Below are positions 1 to 10,715 of a stretch of 43,460 nt of DNA, one piece after another (positions within the stretch are counted from its first letter, which is position 1; every line of letters begins with the position of its first letter). The notes under the pieces were generated by a model. That model had not been told where the DNA came from. It searched no databases and saw nothing but the letters and a program-made list of their open reading frames with translations. This DNA is from a virus, in the IMG/VR virus record IMGVR_UViG_3300042430_000326, positions 1 to 43,460 of that record; one strand, written 5' to 3'. A program made the translations under genes and the position numbers.

Positions 1-3000
1 TTAATATCACCAGGAATAGTTAAATTACCATCTGTGTCAAACTCCCAAACTTGATTAGTTTCACTAGGTGTAGTAATTTGTATATTACCATTAGTAGTAG
101 TACGCACATTGTGATCGTCTGTGCCCAAGAAGATACTGGTCACTTCTAAATTGCCTGTGGTCAAGTGTAGGTGGTGCTCACCTTCATATGTAGGTGCGCT
201 ACTGTTAATCAGTACTGATTCAGCACCTGTATTATCAGGGTCGTAGTTATTGTCTTCAGGTGACACCCGCACAGTAAATTCATAGTTCTCACTGATTAGT
301 TCATAACCAAAGGAGCCATCACCGAACTCATCTAATACAACTGTGCCCGACTCTGGATTTGCGAGTCCAATACCCTCTGGATAGATCCACCAGTAAAGTG
401 TTTGATCGGCATTGGCCACTGACTCTACATACACATTGTTCAAACTGCTTGCGGACTGTATAATGTTATTGAGGGTTACCGTAATACCGTTTTCTGTATT
501 TGAATAGTTTCCGCCGCCCTTGATCACCAACTTCTGGCTGGCCACTGCTGGCGTTGCTGGTGTAAGTTGAATAGTTGGATTGCTGGTAACGAACCCTTCG
601 GTGATTGTACCGCCAGCAGGTAATGTTAAAGTACCAGTATTGCCCAGGCTAACTGAATACTCACCGTTGACCAAACTGTCGTTGCCATCAGGTGCGTTAT
701 ATAATGTACCTATTAAGAATCCGCTGACTTCTGTGGTCAGTGTCACTGTGCTGGTGGTGATGTTTTCAGCATTGTCTGTGTTAGCTTTACCAGCGTTGAC
801 CACTGTGATATCGCTGGCTGAGTCATCTAAATTGCCTGTGAATGAAGCGGCTGTAAGAGCCCAATTGCCTATTGAGAACAGAGTACCGTTGGTGTCAATC
901 TGTACCACTGTGGCTGTTGGATCCTCGTCGTTTTCAAAGGTACCAAAGCCGCCGCCCAGTAGCACATAATCAGGACTCACAGCAATATTACTGCCGCCAG
1001 CATTCTCAAAGAAAATACTACCGGTGAATGTCCAACTGGCGGTATTTTCAATTAGTCGTTGCCATATCACTGATCCAGTAGTGTTGTACTTGGCCACCAC
1101 CCAAGTGACATCGTTAGTGTCAGGGGTGGATGTTACACCGGTCAAGTATAGGTTGTTGTCAGGTCCTACTACCACGCTGGTGGCAAAGTCAACACAGTCG
1201 CCCACTATTCGTCTGCTCCACTGCTTAACACCCGAACTGTTGAACTTGACTAGATTCATTGCTACACCAATTACAGTATCATGATTGCCACACACATAGA
1301 TGTTGCCATCCGCATCAATGTCAGCATCTGCTCCGCGGCAGCCCTCATTGTCGTCAAACTGCACGGCCTTTTGCCACTGTATTGCTCCTGCGCTATTGTA
1401 CTTGACAATCAGCATACGGTTGTCAGTATCGTTAGCGGCCGTAGTTTCAACCTTGACTACCATATCGTCTGTGCCGTCTGCTCCGCCAATTGTGGAACCT
1501 AACACTGTGCCGAGGACATCGTCTACTTCTCTGCCGCCCACAGTATCAACAATGTTGGTAAATGTAGGGATGCCAGCCGCAAAAGTAAAATCTGCTGTGA
1601 CTCCATTAAAGTTTATCGAGCCGCCCACGGTCCAGTTTAGATTGCCTTCTAAGTCAGCATACAAATTGTCAGCCGCATTCTGTACTCCAAATGTATCTGT
1701 ATAACCAATAGTCACTACTTCACCAGTTGGTCCAACTGCCATACCATAGGCTTCATCGTCGCCCTGCCCGTCTAGACTTCTTGACCATATCACTGTGCCG
1801 TCTGCGGCATCTACCTTGGTAGTGGCAACATAGTTATCTGTGCCGTTGCTGGCATATCCCACCATAACCGGGTCACCGTCTGAGGCCACATCCACTACCG
1901 AACTTTGACTACTGAATCCAAAGTCGTAGATCTTGCTCCATATGACGCTGCCATCAGTGCTGTCAATTTTGGTCAAGGTAGCGTTGACTTGTCCACCCTC
2001 GGCCTCTGTCTCGCCTGCCACATATATCGAGTCACTGTCGTTGTCCACTGCCAGCCCCCAACCGTCTGTGTTAAATTCATCGTCAAATCTTGCTGTCCAT
2101 ATCTTGGCGCCTGTGGTGGTGTACTTGCCCACGGAATAATAAGTAGCATTATTATCATCGTTGAAGTGTGAGAACAAGGCAATCACATTGCCCGCGTCAT
2201 CGTATTCCACACTGATTGCTATTACTACAATGTCAGTTGGAGCACCGTTTTGAGTTTCAAATGTCTGTACCCAAACATTACTATTACCTGCGCCACCGCC
2301 CAAAACTGAGTTACCTTCACTGTCTAAGATGTCACCACCTGGAGGTAATGTTAGATTTCCATCCTCACCAAACTGCCATCTTCGCAGTGTTGAGTCACTT
2401 AGGTTGATGTCAATGTTGATGTTGCCTTCACTAAGGATATCGCCGGGGACAGTTAAATTACCATCTTTACCAAAACTCCAAAGATTTGTCGCATCTGTAC
2501 CAATCTGTACACCCACGTTGGTCAAAGTTGAATCATAGGGTAACTTGACATAGTTAAAGTCATCACCAAAGAATAGATCTACAGTGGTAGGGTCATCACG
2601 CATGATGTGGAAATGACTTGATTGGGTAGGAACACATTGTTCAGGAGTATTACCAAACAATACTGTTCCACGGTCGGTGGTCAATGCGATACCTTGGGTA
2701 CTGTCACTGCCTCCGATCTGTTGTCCACCAGGTAATGTTAAATTACCATTATCTAAAAATGTCCAACTTGCTTGATTGCCTATGCCAATTTGGACTCCGT
2801 ATGTATCGTCTTCGTTTTCAATTGGTGTAAGGTTAAAATAGTTTTGTTCAGTGTTGGTGTTGCGTACTAGTAACTGCCCAAACTCTCCAAAGAATACTGT
2901 CCAGTTATTGTTGATTAACCTATCAGAGTATGCTGAAGTTTGAACACTGGCGTCTGCGAATGTGATAGAATTAACATCAAGGTCAGTGTCTGGTGGTGGT

Positions 3001-6000
3001 TGAACTAGAGGAGCCGCATCAACCCACTGATCGCTGTACTTGATATAGAGTCTGCCTTCTAGTGTGTTGAACCATAAGGTGCCATTGGCTGCTGTGGGTG
3101 CTGTGTCCTGGCGGACCACTGTGCTACTACTGCCACTACCTAGCACACTGGCACCGTTGCTGTCCAAGATGTCTCCGCCTGCTGGTAGTGTTAGATTGCC
3201 ATCGAGGCCAAATTGCCAAATAGATTGGTTTGCTGTGCCGTAACTTGTGCCGATTTCAACATACAAATTATCGTTTATCTGTATATATTGCTGACCGTCT
3301 TGGCTGGAAACACCGCCAGTACCGTTGCCGGGTGTTACAAACCAACTGTCGTTGTTGATGCCACCCGGGCCACCTGGATAATTTGATATTAGGCCACCAG
3401 TTGGTAATTCTAAATTGCCATCCGTGCCAAAGGTCCAACCGTGAGCAGTAGGAGTAGGACCACTGTAGGTATATATTTGAATATCTTTGTCAACAGCACC
3501 GCCTATGATAAATGCATCTGTTCCGTCAGCGGTGGCAATTGTGGTGCCTTGTGGGAATGTTAATGCACCACTGTTGTTAAATGTCCAAGTATGAGCATCT
3601 GTACTGTATTTTGTGGCAATAGTAGCGCCATCGTTGTCAACCCATACCCATGAATCTTCATCAGCACCTTGCGGGCCTGCTGTGATACCAGCATAGTTGC
3701 CTGCTACGGTTTTTAGTGTAGCACCGTTGATAATGCTTTGATCTGGCAATACTACAACACCACCATTGGTGACTTCCAGTACATACAGGTTGTTGAGTCC
3801 CTGGTTAGGATTTTCATTGTACAGTTTGCTGGTGGTAATCTTTCCATCATCTAATGAGTCAGTAAAGCCTAGGCCAAAGTCTGTGATAGATAATCCGCCA
3901 CCACCTAGTACACTAGCACCACTGCTGTCTACAATATCGCCGCCTGGGGGTAGTCGTAGTCTTGTGGTGTCATCAACGAATTCAAATTTAAAATCGCCAC
4001 CGCCACTAATTTCAATATGAGCACCAGCGTTGTCAACCCATACATAGTTGTTGTTGCTTTCTATCTGTGCGAACTCACTGCCAACGACATTGGCCTCAGA
4101 AGATTCTAATCTAATGTTTTCCGTTGAAGTAATGTTGACATCGAGCCCATCACCGTAGATAGTGAGTTCGTCATCGTCAGTGTCAATTTCGATGCGAGAT
4201 TCTCTATAATATCTAAACTCGATACTAGTTACCGTAGTAGGATTTTCGGGAGGTGCCGCATTGATATACAATGTAACATTGCCGGGGCTTCCTGTGCTAC
4301 CGTCGAATGCAATAAATTCTCCACCGTTGACGGAAATTGTAATATTGACAGCACCAGCCAAACCATCGTCGGCAAAGGTTGCGAGATCACTAGCACTAGT
4401 AAATGCTATTTCTCCTGTGCCGCCTGTGCCAGTCCACACCGCTGAGGCCCAGCCGCCCGCAAATGTTTCGGACTGTTGATCGCCTCGTGCTCGCATTGTT
4501 GCTAGGCCATTGTTTGGATCTAGTCTAAAGTAGGCTCGAAGGGCATCGTCGTCGTCTTTGGATTCGAGTTGGAAGACTGCTCCTGGGTCCGCAATAATCT
4601 TGTTATTTTCAAATGTAATATCACCAGTGTTGGCATTGCCGCCTGGTTCACCACGTTCGCCAGTTTCACCTTTTTCACCTTGAAGTCCAGGTGCTCCATC
4701 ATTGCCTGCTGGTCCTTGTGGTCCTTCTGCTCCATCAGCGCCTGCATTGCCTTGTGGTCCCTGTGGCCCAGTTGGACCTGCAGGTCCTTGTGGTCCAGTT
4801 GCCCCTGTGGGTCCAGTTGCCCCTGTAGGTCCTGCTGGTCCCGTAGCGCCTTGTGCGCCAGTAGCGCCAGTAGCGCCAGTTGGTCCAGCAACCCCTTGTG
4901 GTCCTGTATTGCCAGTATCGCCTTTTTCCCCTTGTGCGCCTGTAGCGCCAGTAGCGCCTTGTGCGCCTGTGGGTCCCGTAGGTCCTGCTGGGCCAGTATC
5001 GCCAGTATCGCCTTTTGCACCAGCTGCTCCAGTGGCTCCCGTAGCACCCTGTGGTCCTGTAGCCCCCGTAGGTCCCTGTGGTCCTGTATCTCCTTGATCG
5101 CCTTGTGGACCCACAATAGGTCCTACATTATTCCATTCAGCATCTATCAAGTTCCAAAACCACAGACTACCGTCTGCATTAGTTTGTCGAGTTTGTTCTA
5201 AAATAAATGTTCTATTATAATGACTGACTTGTCCAGGGTTGTTGAAATCTCTTAGTTTTAAAACTCCGTCAGTTGGAACAGATATTGTGATTGATTCGCC
5301 TTGATACGGAACATATAGTTGTTGACTTGTTGCAATGTCTGGAGTTGTCCCATCTAATGTATAAAGTAAATATTGTCCTAGTGGATCAGTATCGCCTTGT
5401 CCGACATTTATTAATTTAAATGCGATTACATTTGCATCTAAAGTCGGAGTCCATACAGGTGTATCCGCGTATCCAATCCAATCAAATAAATGTGGGGCTG
5501 ATTGGATTACTGGAGTAAGACCATCACCTGTGGTAACAATCCAACCGTGTCCGGCAAAGTCTGCTGGGTTTACTGGTGCCGCAGGTAAATCTGCTATTGT
5601 TGCCTTGGTACCTTGTAGTGTTACTGAAACACCTTGTGCGCCAGTATCGCCTTTTGCTCCCGCAACTCCTTGTGCGCCAGCAGGCCCTGTAGAGCCTTGT
5701 GGTCCGGTATCGCCTTGTGGTCCGGTCGACCCGGCAGCTCCAGCAGCACCACTTGGTCCCGTAGGTCCCGTAGGTCCTTCTGGTCCTGTAAGTCCGGTAT
5801 CGCCTTTTGCGCCTGTGGTGCCTTGACTTCCCGTAGCACCTGTAGGTCCCGCTGGTCCCGTGGTTCCCTGTGCGCCAGTAGCACCTGTGGCGCCTGTAGG
5901 CCCTGCAACTCCTTGTGGTCCTGTGGGTCCTGCTGGTCCAGTAGCACCTTGAATACCCTGCGGTCCTTGTGGCCCTGCTTCGCCACCGCCTGAAAACAAC

Positions 6001-6407
6001 TGCCCGTCAACATATAAATCGCCGTCATCGGTGACTGTTAAGGCAGCGTTAATTCTTAATGGAACATTGTTGATGTATATGGTGTTGTTGCTGACATACA
6101 GACTCTTCCACATTTGAGTAGGACTACCAATGTTTCCACCTAAGTTTGTGCTGGGTAATATGTCCCCACCCACAGTCAAGTTGCTGGTTATGGTAGTTGC
6201 TTGATCGATAGTGATTGCTGAACTATCAGTAGTGCTCATCACACTGCCCGTAAACTCAAATGCTCCCAGGTTTAAAGCACCAACGTCTAGCCCTAGTGCA
6301 GTGTATAATTCTGTGAAGTTAGCATTGATCTTTTGAAAGGCGGCCCGTAAACTGTCTCCGCGATTGTCGTTAGGTGATGTTCCTACATTGATTGGTTGTT
6401 TAGCCAT
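1..6407 (-). CDS. Giant tail-fibre-like structural protein with collagen repeats (C-terminus off the window)
   Basis: The gene starts at 6407 and stays open for 2135 codons to the left edge without a stop. The N-terminus ([18 protein letters not shown], then a helix with NANFTELY) resembles the start of tail-associated proteins of marine and freshwater myovirus-type phages. Next come two Gly-X-Y collagen-like blocks (about 5990-5640 and 5115-4640) around a non-collagen domain, then repeated modules of the type W-x-F-G-x-DGNLTLPxGGDILDS with SVLGGG. Around 2290-1700 there are bacterial beta-propeller-like repeats ([30 protein letters not shown]). This is probably a receptor-binding or tail-fibre protein at the virion surface; that role is inferred. 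The opposite strand has many open frames over the repeats, which are composition shadows. I am sure of the frame and moderately sure of the role. Confidence 0.85.
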   Translation of the reverse strand, partial: MAKQPINVGTSPNDNRGDSLRAAFQKINANFTELYTALGLDVGALNLGAFEFTGSVMSTTDSSAITIDQATTITSNLTVGGDILPSTNLGGNIGSPTQMWKSLYVSNNTIYINNVPLRINAALTVTDDGDLYVDGQLFSGGGEAGPQGPQGIQGATGPAGPTGPQGVAGPTGATGATGAQGTTGPAGPTGATGSQGTTGAKGDTGLTGPEGPTGPTGPSGAAGAAGSTGPQGDTGPQGSTGPAGAQGVAGAKGDTGAQGVSVTLQGTKATIADLPAAPVNPADFAGHGWIVTTGDGLTPVIQSAPHLFDWIGYADTPVWTPTLDANVIAFKLINVGQGDTDPLGQYLLYTLDGTTPDIATSQQLYVPYQGESITISVPTDGVLKLRDFNNPGQVSHYNRTFILEQTRQTNADGSLWFWNLIDAEWNNVGPIVGPQGDQGDTGPQGPTGATGPQGATGATGAAGAKGDTGDTGPAGPTGPTGAQGATGATGAQGEKGDTGNTGPQGVAGPTGATGATGAQGATGPAGPTGATGPTGATGPQGPAGPTGPQGPQGNAGADGAEGPQGPAGNDGAPGLQGEKGETGERGEPGGNANTGDITFENNKIIADPGAVFQLESKDDDDALRAYFRLDPNNGLATMRARGDQQSETFAGGWASAVWTGTGGTGEIAFTSASDLATFADDGLAGAVNITISVNGGEFIAFDGSTGSPGNVTLYINAAPPENPTTVTSIEFRYYRESRIEIDTDDDELTIYGDGLDVNITSTENIRLESSEANVVGSEFAQIESNNNYVWVDNAGAHIEISGGGDFKFEFVDDTTRLRLPPGGDIVDSSGASVLGGGGLSITDFGLGFTDSLDDGKITTSKLYNENPNQGLNNLYVLEVTNGGVVVLPDQSIINGATLKTVAGNYAGITAGPQGADEDSWVWVDNDGATIATKYSTDAHTWTFNNSGALTFPQGTTIATADGTDAFIIGGAVDKDIQIYTYSGPTPTAHGWTFGTDGNLELPTGGLISNYPGGPGGINNDSWFVTPGNGTGGVSSQDGQQYIQINDNLYVEIGTSYGTANQSIWQFGLDGNLTLPAGGDILDSNGASVLGSGSSSTVVRQDTAPTAANGTLWFNTLEGRLYIKYSDQWVDAAPLVQPPPDTDLDVNSITFADASVQTSAYSDRLINNNWTVFFGEFGQLLVRNTNTEQNYFNLTPIENEDDTYGVQIGIGNQASWTFLDNGNLTLPGGQQIGGSDSTQGIALTTDRGTVLFGNTPEQCVPTQSSHFHIMRDDPTTVDLFFGDDFNYVKLPYDSTLTNVGVQIGTDATNLWSFGKDGNLTVPGDILSEGNINIDINLSDSTLRRWQFGEDGNLTLPPGGDILDSEGNSVLGGGAGNSNVWVQTFETQNGAPTDIVVIAISVEYDDAGNVIALFSHFNDDNNATYYSVGKYTTTGAKIWTARFDDEFNTDGWGLAVDNDSDSIYVAGETEAEGGQVNATLTKIDSTDGSVIWSKIYDFGFSSQSSVVDVASDGDPVMVGYASNGTDNYVATTKVDAADGTVIWSRSLDGQGDDEAYGMAVGPTGEVVTIGYTDTFGVQNAADNLYADLEGNLNWTVGGSINFNGVTADFTFAAGIPTFTNIVDTVGGREVDDVLGTVLGSTIGGADGTDDMVVKVETTAANDTDNRMLIVKYNSAGAIQWQKAVQFDDNEGCRGADADIDADGNIYVCGNHDTVIGVAMNLVKFNSSGVKQWSRRIVGDCVDFATSVVVGPDNNLYLTGVTSTPDTNDVTWVVAKYNTTGSVIWQRLIENTASWTFTGSIFFENAGGSNIAVSPDYVLLGGGFGTFENDEDPTATVVQIDTNGTLFSIGNWALTAASFTGNLDDSASDITVVNAGKANTDNAENITTSTVTLTTEVSGFLIGTLYNAPDGNDSLVNGEYSVSLGNTGTLTLPAGGTITEGFVTSNPTIQLTPATPAVASQKLVIKGGGNYSNTENGITVTLNNIIQSASSLNNVYVESVANADQTLYWWIYPEGIGLANPESGTVVLDEFGDGSFGYELISENYEFTVRVSPEDNNYDPDNTGAESVLINSSAPTYEGEHHLHLTTGNLEVTSIFLGTDDHNVRTTTNGNIQITTPSETNQVWEFDTDGNLTIPGDI
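2297..3953 (-). repeat. Repeated GGDILDS/SVLGGG protein modules in the tail gene
   Basis: At least three close copies of a module reading LPxGGDILDSxGxSVLGxG lie at about 3898-3953, 3140-3192 and 2297-2347. Looser copies ([20 protein letters not shown]) lie between and after them, up to the left edge. They look like duplicated units of a tail-fibre shaft. Confidence 0.7.
4640..5115 (-). repeat. Collagen-like Gly-X-Y repeat block 2 of the tail protein
   Basis: This is a second, longer run of Gly-X-Y triplets in the same frame, such as [19 protein letters not shown] and [13 protein letters not shown]. It ends in [11 protein letters not shown] before a globular segment. The DNA itself is a degenerate tandem repeat and therefore prone to length change. 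Confidence 0.85.
5640..5990 (-). repeat. Collagen-like Gly-X-Y repeat block 1 of the tail protein
   Basis: The minus-strand frame reads as near-continuous Gly-X-Y triplets such as [17 protein letters not shown], rich in Pro, Thr, Ala and Gln. Such phage blocks form trimeric triple helices that act as flexible stalks. It is separated from block 2 by about 150 residues of non-collagen sequence. Confidence 0.85.
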
Positions 6408-6471
6408 TGTTGTTCATTCCACTAAGTTTGCGTATGCGTTCTAATTCGGAGTCATCGCCCTGCTTGCTCAT
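6400..6471 (-). CDS. Candidate 23-residue micro-ORF overlapping the tail gene start
   Basis: The frame reads [23 protein letters not shown] and ends in a TAA that overlaps the ATG of the tail gene by 8 bases, so translational coupling is possible. The same frame is open further upstream (to about 6550), reading [20 protein letters not shown], but has no ATG there; GTG at 6480 is the only extra conventional start. It may be the end of a longer protein with an unusual start. I do not recognise it. Confidence 0.4.
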   Translation of the reverse strand: MSKQGDDSELERIRKLSGMNNNG

Positions 6472-6476
6472 AAAGC

Positions 6477-6542
6477 TCACGATTCGCGAGCCAGCTCTAG
6501 CAGGCGAATAAAGAGGGGTACGTCCAGTTTGATTATATCCAT
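6477..6542 (-). CDS. Candidate 21-residue micro-ORF (LDVPLFIRLLE motif)
   Basis: The frame reads MDIIKLDVPLFIRLLELARES. The segment LDVPLFIRLLE followed by ARE resembles the N-terminus of small phage proteins that usually continue for several dozen residues; here it stops at 21. It is either a truncated remnant or a real micro-protein. The same bases are open in a second frame, so only one of the two readings may be real. Confidence 0.35.
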   Translation of the reverse strand: MDIIKLDVPLFIRLLELARES

Positions 6543-6574
6543 AGTTGTATATTTATCGGTTAAATAACATTACT

Positions 6575-7777
6575 ATGATTAACAAAGCGCCCTTTAACAC
6601 CCTACTTAAAGACATGAAAGACACGGGCAGATACCGTGTGTTCAACGATATTATACGTGAAGCAGGCAAGTTTCCCAACGCCATGTGGTACGGTCCTTAC
6701 AATATCAAGAACATTGTGAACTGGTGTTCAAACGATTATCTAGGCATGGGTCAGCATAAAGTGGTTCTAGATGCCATGCATACTGCGCTAGACCACACAG
6801 GAAGTGGTAGCGGAGGCACTCGCAACATAGGCGGTACCAGCCACTATCACGTGGCGCTAGAACACGAGCTGGCCCTGCTACACAACAAGGCCAAGGCCCT
6901 GTTATTTTCATCAGCCTATGTGGCCAACGAATGGACCTTGATTGCTCTGGCCAAGATCATTCCCAACATACATTTTGTTTCAGACAGCGAGAATCACAAC
7001 AGCCTAGTGATAGGCATGCGTCATAGTCGAGCAGCAAAAAGCATTTTCGAACACAACAATCTAGCTGATCTAGAAGACAAGTTAACCAGTATACAACTCA
7101 CAGGCAATGTGCCCTGTATTGTGTTTGAGTCAGTCTACTCAATGGATGGCGATGTAGGGCATATCAAAGAGATCTGTGACCTAGCTGATAAGTACGGTGC
7201 CATTACATATATCGACGAAGTACATGCGGTAGGACTCTATGGTCCCCACGGTGGTGGGAAAGTTGAAGAGCTTGGGCTACAATCCCGTATTGACATAGTC
7301 AATGGTACATTAGGGAAAGCCTATGGAGTCCAAGGTGGCTATATAGCTGCCGATGCTGAGATCGTCGATGCCATCCGTTCAGTAGCTGCTGGCTTTATCT
7401 TTACCACATCAATGAGTCCTGTGAGTTGTGCAGGTGCATTGGCTGCTGTAAAGTATCTCAAAGACCATAATGAACTACGCGAGCAACATCAAGAACGTGC
7501 CCGTAAACTAAAGTATAGATTGATCAAAGCAGGTATACCTGTCATGGAATGCTCAACCACGCACATCGTACCTGTGTTAGTGGGAGAAGCCAAAAAGTGC
7601 AAGGCCATGAGTGATGCGCTGTTAAATGATCACAACATCTATGTGCAGCCAATTAATCATCCTACGGTTGCAGTAGGAACAGAACGATTACGTTTTGCTC
7701 CAACGCCATTCCACGATGACGGCATGATTGAAGATCTAGTTATGTCTCTCAAAGACGTTTTTAATAGAACCTACTAG
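6575..7777 (+). CDS. hemA: 5-aminolevulinate synthase
   Basis: This enzyme condenses glycine and succinyl-CoA to 5-aminolevulinate, the first step of haem synthesis by the Shemin (alphaproteobacterial/mitochondrial) route. The 400-residue protein is full length for the family. It shows [13 protein letters not shown], the aspartate motif [13 protein letters not shown], and the pyridoxal-phosphate lysine in [10 protein letters not shown] at residue 248, the same position as in Rhodobacter capsulatus. I chose ATG 6575 over an in-frame ATG at 6545 because the family begins near this point (RYRVFNDI). It is alone on plus between minus-strand genes and overlaps the end of hldD tail to tail by 17 bases. 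It could be confused with 2-amino-3-ketobutyrate CoA ligase or AONS, but the motifs favour ALAS. A phage copy would be an auxiliary metabolic gene. Confidence 0.92.
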   Translation: MINKAPFNTLLKDMKDTGRYRVFNDIIREAGKFPNAMWYGPYNIKNIVNWCSNDYLGMGQHKVVLDAMHTALDHTGSGSGGTRNIGGTSHYHVALEHELALLHNKAKALLFSSAYVANEWTLIALAKIIPNIHFVSDSENHNSLVIGMRHSRAAKSIFEHNNLADLEDKLTSIQLTGNVPCIVFESVYSMDGDVGHIKEICDLADKYGAITYIDEVHAVGLYGPHGGGKVEELGLQSRIDIVNGTLGKAYGVQGGYIAADAEIVDAIRSVAAGFIFTTSMSPVSCAGALAAVKYLKDHNELREQHQERARKLKYRLIKAGIPVMECSTTHIVPVLVGEAKKCKAMSDALLNDHNIYVQPINHPTVAVGTERLRFAPTPFHDDGMIEDLVMSLKDVFNRTY

Positions 7778-8636
7778 TCTTTAGATACTGGCAGTATTCT
7801 TTAATGCCCTGCCAGGGTTCGTAGAATAAATCAACATCGACTCCCGCAAGCGCCAGCTTGCTAGTATCAGCTTTGGTATCCAGTTGATACTGTGCTTTGA
7901 GATCATCGGGCATGGGGATAGAGCATTTGACACCTGTACCACATTCATTGATCACAATGTTGGCAATACTGTCAAAGTCCACACTGGCTCCTGTGCCTAG
8001 ATCATAGATGCCGGGTGTGTAGTTTTTCACAAAGTGATAGATGGTACTGGCCACATCCTCTACCCATATGAAGTCTCTACGATAGTTCATGCTGTTTTCA
8101 AATATGTTGATCTTGCCGTCTGTTTGTATTTGATTGTACCAATGCATTATGGTACTGGCCATACGACCCTTGTGATACTCGTTGGGTCCGTAGACGTTGA
8201 ACAATCTCAATACCACTCCTGTAATCTCTTGTTCACTGACCTGTTTGCTGAAAGCATATTGATTGAGTGGTCCTGTACCATTGCCATAGACTGCGGCTGA
8301 ACTGGTAAAGATAAAAGGGATGGCATGTTCCAAACAAAAGGCATTCCACATACGAGTTGACAGCACATTACTTTTATAGATAGATGGCCAGTTGCGTTCC
8401 AGTGTGCTAGAGTTGGCGCCAATGTGAATCACTGCGTCAATGTCTTTGGGATTGAATGTGGTCTTTTCAAATGTAGAGTGCGGATGTATGCTTTTGAACC
8501 GCTTGCCCACAAGATTGCGATACTGCGTTTCATTTAGCAGATCATCAAACAAGACAACATCAGAGATACCCTGCTTGTTAAGATAGCCCAACATCACGCT
8601 GCCAATAAAGCCGCCGGCACCTGTTAATACAATCAT
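7761..8636 (-). CDS. hldD: ADP-L-glycero-D-manno-heptose 6-epimerase
   Basis: HldD converts ADP-D-glycero-beta-D-manno-heptose to the L-glycero form, the donor for LPS inner-core heptose. The 291-residue protein starts [13 protein letters not shown] (NAD(P)-binding Rossmann motif), has SSAAVYG and the catalytic YAFSK (YxxxK), and carries the HldD-type segments [16 protein letters not shown] and [13 protein letters not shown]. The start at 8636 is set by an ATGA overlap with the stop of the upstream kinase gene. It is the last gene of the minus-strand heptose operon. Confidence 0.93.
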   Translation of the reverse strand: MIVLTGAGGFIGSVMLGYLNKQGISDVVLFDDLLNETQYRNLVGKRFKSIHPHSTFEKTTFNPKDIDAVIHIGANSSTLERNWPSIYKSNVLSTRMWNAFCLEHAIPFIFTSSAAVYGNGTGPLNQYAFSKQVSEQEITGVVLRLFNVYGPNEYHKGRMASTIMHWYNQIQTDGKINIFENSMNYRRDFIWVEDVASTIYHFVKNYTPGIYDLGTGASVDFDSIANIVINECGTGVKCSIPMPDDLKAQYQLDTKADTSKLALAGVDVDLFYEPWQGIKEYCQYLKTSRFY

Positions 8637-9394
8637 AGTATTTCTTCCATCGTAGGAGCATAACATCCAACATGCTGAACTGTGATAGCGGCAGCTTGGT
8701 TGGCAAAGTCCATGGCTCTTTTTATATCTTTGGTATGTAGGTAGTTGTAGACAAGTGCGGCAAGAAAGGTATCTCCTGCGCCTGTAACATCTACAACTTC
8801 TACTCTTGGTGCTTTAGAACTATACTTGTGATGAACAGCATCCGCACCTTTGGCACCACGTGTAACAATTAACCCACTGCACTCGCTTTTGATTTTACTG
8901 TATTCCAATTCATTGATCTTTACCCATGCACCTTGCATACGTTCTAGATCTATTTTCTTAGTATCGATAAAGATAGGAATACTCAGTGCGATCAGTTCTT
9001 CTATAAGTTCGTAGCTAACTGTTCCTTTATTGTAATCACTGACTACAACAGCATCATAAACATTGGGAATATCTGTTTCGAATGTCAACGGATCAGATAC
9101 AATGTCATTGTCAATACGCACAATCTGTTGTTGACTACGTTGATCGATTAATCTAGTCTTTGTACTTGTTTCGCCGAAAAGATAGTTTACTTCACAGCCC
9201 AATGCCTCTAGATTGTTAAACACATTACCTGCCATACCATCACTTTCTTCTGCATATGTAGGCACAAATACAGGCACAGGTGCTTCTGGGCTTAGCCTAT
9301 CAATAGTCCCGTACTGGTAAATGTCTTTACAGTTATCGCCTATGAGCAATATCTTGAATTTTGTTTGTGGTTGAGTAGTTGCCAAGTCTGTCAT
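8633..9394 (-). CDS. hldA: D-glycero-beta-D-manno-heptose-7-phosphate kinase
   Basis: This is a PfkB/ribokinase-fold sugar kinase that phosphorylates heptose 7-phosphate at C1. The N-terminus has ILLIGDNCKDIYQYG then RLSPEAPVPVF, typical of the HldE kinase domain, and the anion-hole/catalytic motif VTGAGDTF places GAGD at residues 205-208. At 253 residues it is shorter than the roughly 310-residue domain of HldE. It is separate from the nucleotidyltransferase (HldA/HldC arrangement), whose 3' end it overlaps by 62 bases. It overlaps hldD by ATGA. Confidence 0.88.
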   Translation of the reverse strand: MTDLATTQPQTKFKILLIGDNCKDIYQYGTIDRLSPEAPVPVFVPTYAEESDGMAGNVFNNLEALGCEVNYLFGETSTKTRLIDQRSQQQIVRIDNDIVSDPLTFETDIPNVYDAVVVSDYNKGTVSYELIEELIALSIPIFIDTKKIDLERMQGAWVKINELEYSKIKSECSGLIVTRGAKGADAVHHKYSSKAPRVEVVDVTGAGDTFLAALVYNYLHTKDIKRAMDFANQAAAITVQHVGCYAPTMEEIL

Positions 9395-9737
9395 AAAATT
9401 TTATCTCTTTGCAGTATTCTGCACCTATAATAGGCTTACCACGATAGTCGCTACCTTTAACCATAACATCGGGTTCGAAGTCTTTGATCAATTTAATTAA
9501 CTCTTCATCGGAATCAAATGTTTCTACACGATCTACTGACTTTAGAGCAAACAACAAACTACAACGTTCGTATTCGTTGTTGATCGGTCTATCATTGCCT
9601 TTCAATTGTTTTATTCTACGATCACTATCTGCTAAAACTAACACGTAGCTATTGGGCAAACTTCTAGCATAATCTAACAGTCTCAAATGCCCTAAATGTA
9701 TAATGTCAAAGGTTCCATTAACTACAACCCGTGTCAT
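9333..9737 (-). CDS. hldC: D-glycero-beta-D-manno-heptose 1-phosphate adenylyltransferase
   Basis: HldC transfers AMP from ATP to heptose 1-phosphate to give ADP-heptose. The 134-residue protein is a single cytidylyltransferase-like domain: NGTFDIIHLGH contains the nucleotide-binding HxGH (residues 14-17), followed by LADSDRRIKQLKG and a C-terminal YSTTNKI in place of the usual IS(S/T)T motif. Its start overlaps the gmhB stop by ATGA, indicating coupled translation. Confidence 0.88.
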   Translation of the reverse strand: MTRVVVNGTFDIIHLGHLRLLDYARSLPNSYVLVLADSDRRIKQLKGNDRPINNEYERCSLLFALKSVDRVETFDSDEELIKLIKDFEPDVMVKGSDYRGKPIIGAEYCKEIKFYDRLGNYSTTNKIQDIAHRR

Positions 9738-10354
9738 GCAAGCGACTCCACAAACTGTGCTAGGTTGTCAAATATAATTGTGCGCTGTTTGATCTTTCTA
9801 TAGGTAAATTTTTGTAATTCTTTTTCAGTTTCTAAGCCATAGCCAGTCCTTACCAACACTGGTCGAGCACCTATATTCATGGCTGCTTTAAGATCTTTCA
9901 TCTTGTCGCCTACATAGTAGCCGCCTTTGAATTTGATATCCTTAACGTCAGCTTCACATTTTTTAAACATGCCCACATTGGGTTTGGCAAACGGATCTTC
10001 TCTACGACTGCTGGCACTGTAGTAGATGCCGTCAATTGAAAAGCAGCCTGCTTCGCCTAACAGTTTCAGCATGTGCTCATGCACAGTGTCCACATCTTGT
10101 TGGGTGTAAAGACCTTTTTCAATGCCACCTTGATCAGTGATCACTGTGATCTTATAGCCTTTACGCCTGAGTTCAGCTATAGCGTCAATACTGCCTGGAA
10201 TGGGGTCAAAGTCCTCAACCTTGAAGCAGTAGGTGCCTAGGTCTCGGTTGATTACTCCATCACGATCAAGCCCTACCACACATTTTGTGCGGAACTCTCC
10301 ACCTACCCAAGATATCTTAGGTTGGTTGTTCTTCGGTTGGTTTAACGGCTGCAA
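9734..10354 (-). CDS. gmhB: D,D-heptose 1,7-bisphosphate phosphatase
   Basis: GmhB removes the C7 phosphate from heptose 1,7-bisphosphate between the HldA and HldC steps. It is a HAD-family protein with the DxD nucleophile motif GLDRDGVIN (D30, D32), TDQGGIEKG, KPNVGM and YYVGDKMKDL. The usual zinc-binding cysteine loop between TDQ and KPN is replaced by YYSASSRREDPFA, so this copy appears to lack the structural zinc. Its 5' end overlaps the cupin gene by 38 bases. Confidence 0.87.
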   Translation of the reverse strand: MQPLNQPKNNQPKISWVGGEFRTKCVVGLDRDGVINRDLGTYCFKVEDFDPIPGSIDAIAELRRKGYKITVITDQGGIEKGLYTQQDVDTVHEHMLKLLGEAGCFSIDGIYYSASSRREDPFAKPNVGMFKKCEADVKDIKFKGGYYVGDKMKDLKAAMNIGARPVLVRTGYGLETEKELQKFTYRKIKQRTIIFDNLAQFVESLA

Positions 10355-10715
10355 CTTGACTGTCTCCTGGAATGATTCTGTAATTGTCTTCTACTGAGTC
10401 TGCTGTGCTGACTTCAAATACCATTGAGTTGGGTTTGAGTGCAATCAACTGATGCGGCATCATTGGCGGATTGCGCCACGTGTCACCTTCTTTGAGAATT
10501 TGTTCTTTGTAGGTGGCAGTGGTAGTGTCGCACCAGATTAACTTGAACTCGCCTGCGTTTACAAACCAAGTTTCATCTTTTTCTTTGTGAAAGTGCATAC
10601 TAAACTTGGCACCTACCTTTTCAAATACTAAGATTTTGCCTGCGTACTTGTCATTGGTGGCCCATATAATTTCGTAGCCCCACCCTTTGTCTTGTTTACC
10701 TTGTAGTTGTGTCAT
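10317..10715 (-). CDS. Cupin-domain protein, sugar-phosphate-isomerase-like
   Basis: This is a 132-residue single cupin. The metal-binding motif HFHKEKDETW and the later PPMMPHQL with GDTWRNPP fit the cupin domain of mannose-6-phosphate isomerase type II and related sugar-nucleotide cupins. Its place between clpP and gmhB suggests a role in sugar-nucleotide supply, but the substrate is unknown. Its ATG overlaps the clpP stop (TAATG). Confidence 0.7.
   Translation of the reverse strand: MTQLQGKQDKGWGYEIIWATNDKYAGKILVFEKVGAKFSMHFHKEKDETWFVNAGEFKLIWCDTTTATYKEQILKEGDTWRNPPMMPHQLIALKPNSMVFEVSTADSVEDNYRIIPGDSQVAAVKPTEEQPT

Noticed and set aside
580-5826. Many plus-strand open frames, including Pro-rich GPVAPVGP frames at 4702-5097 and 5530-5826
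   Set aside because: They are antisense to the continuous tail-gene frame; the periodic collagen repeat keeps all frames open and produces these shadows.
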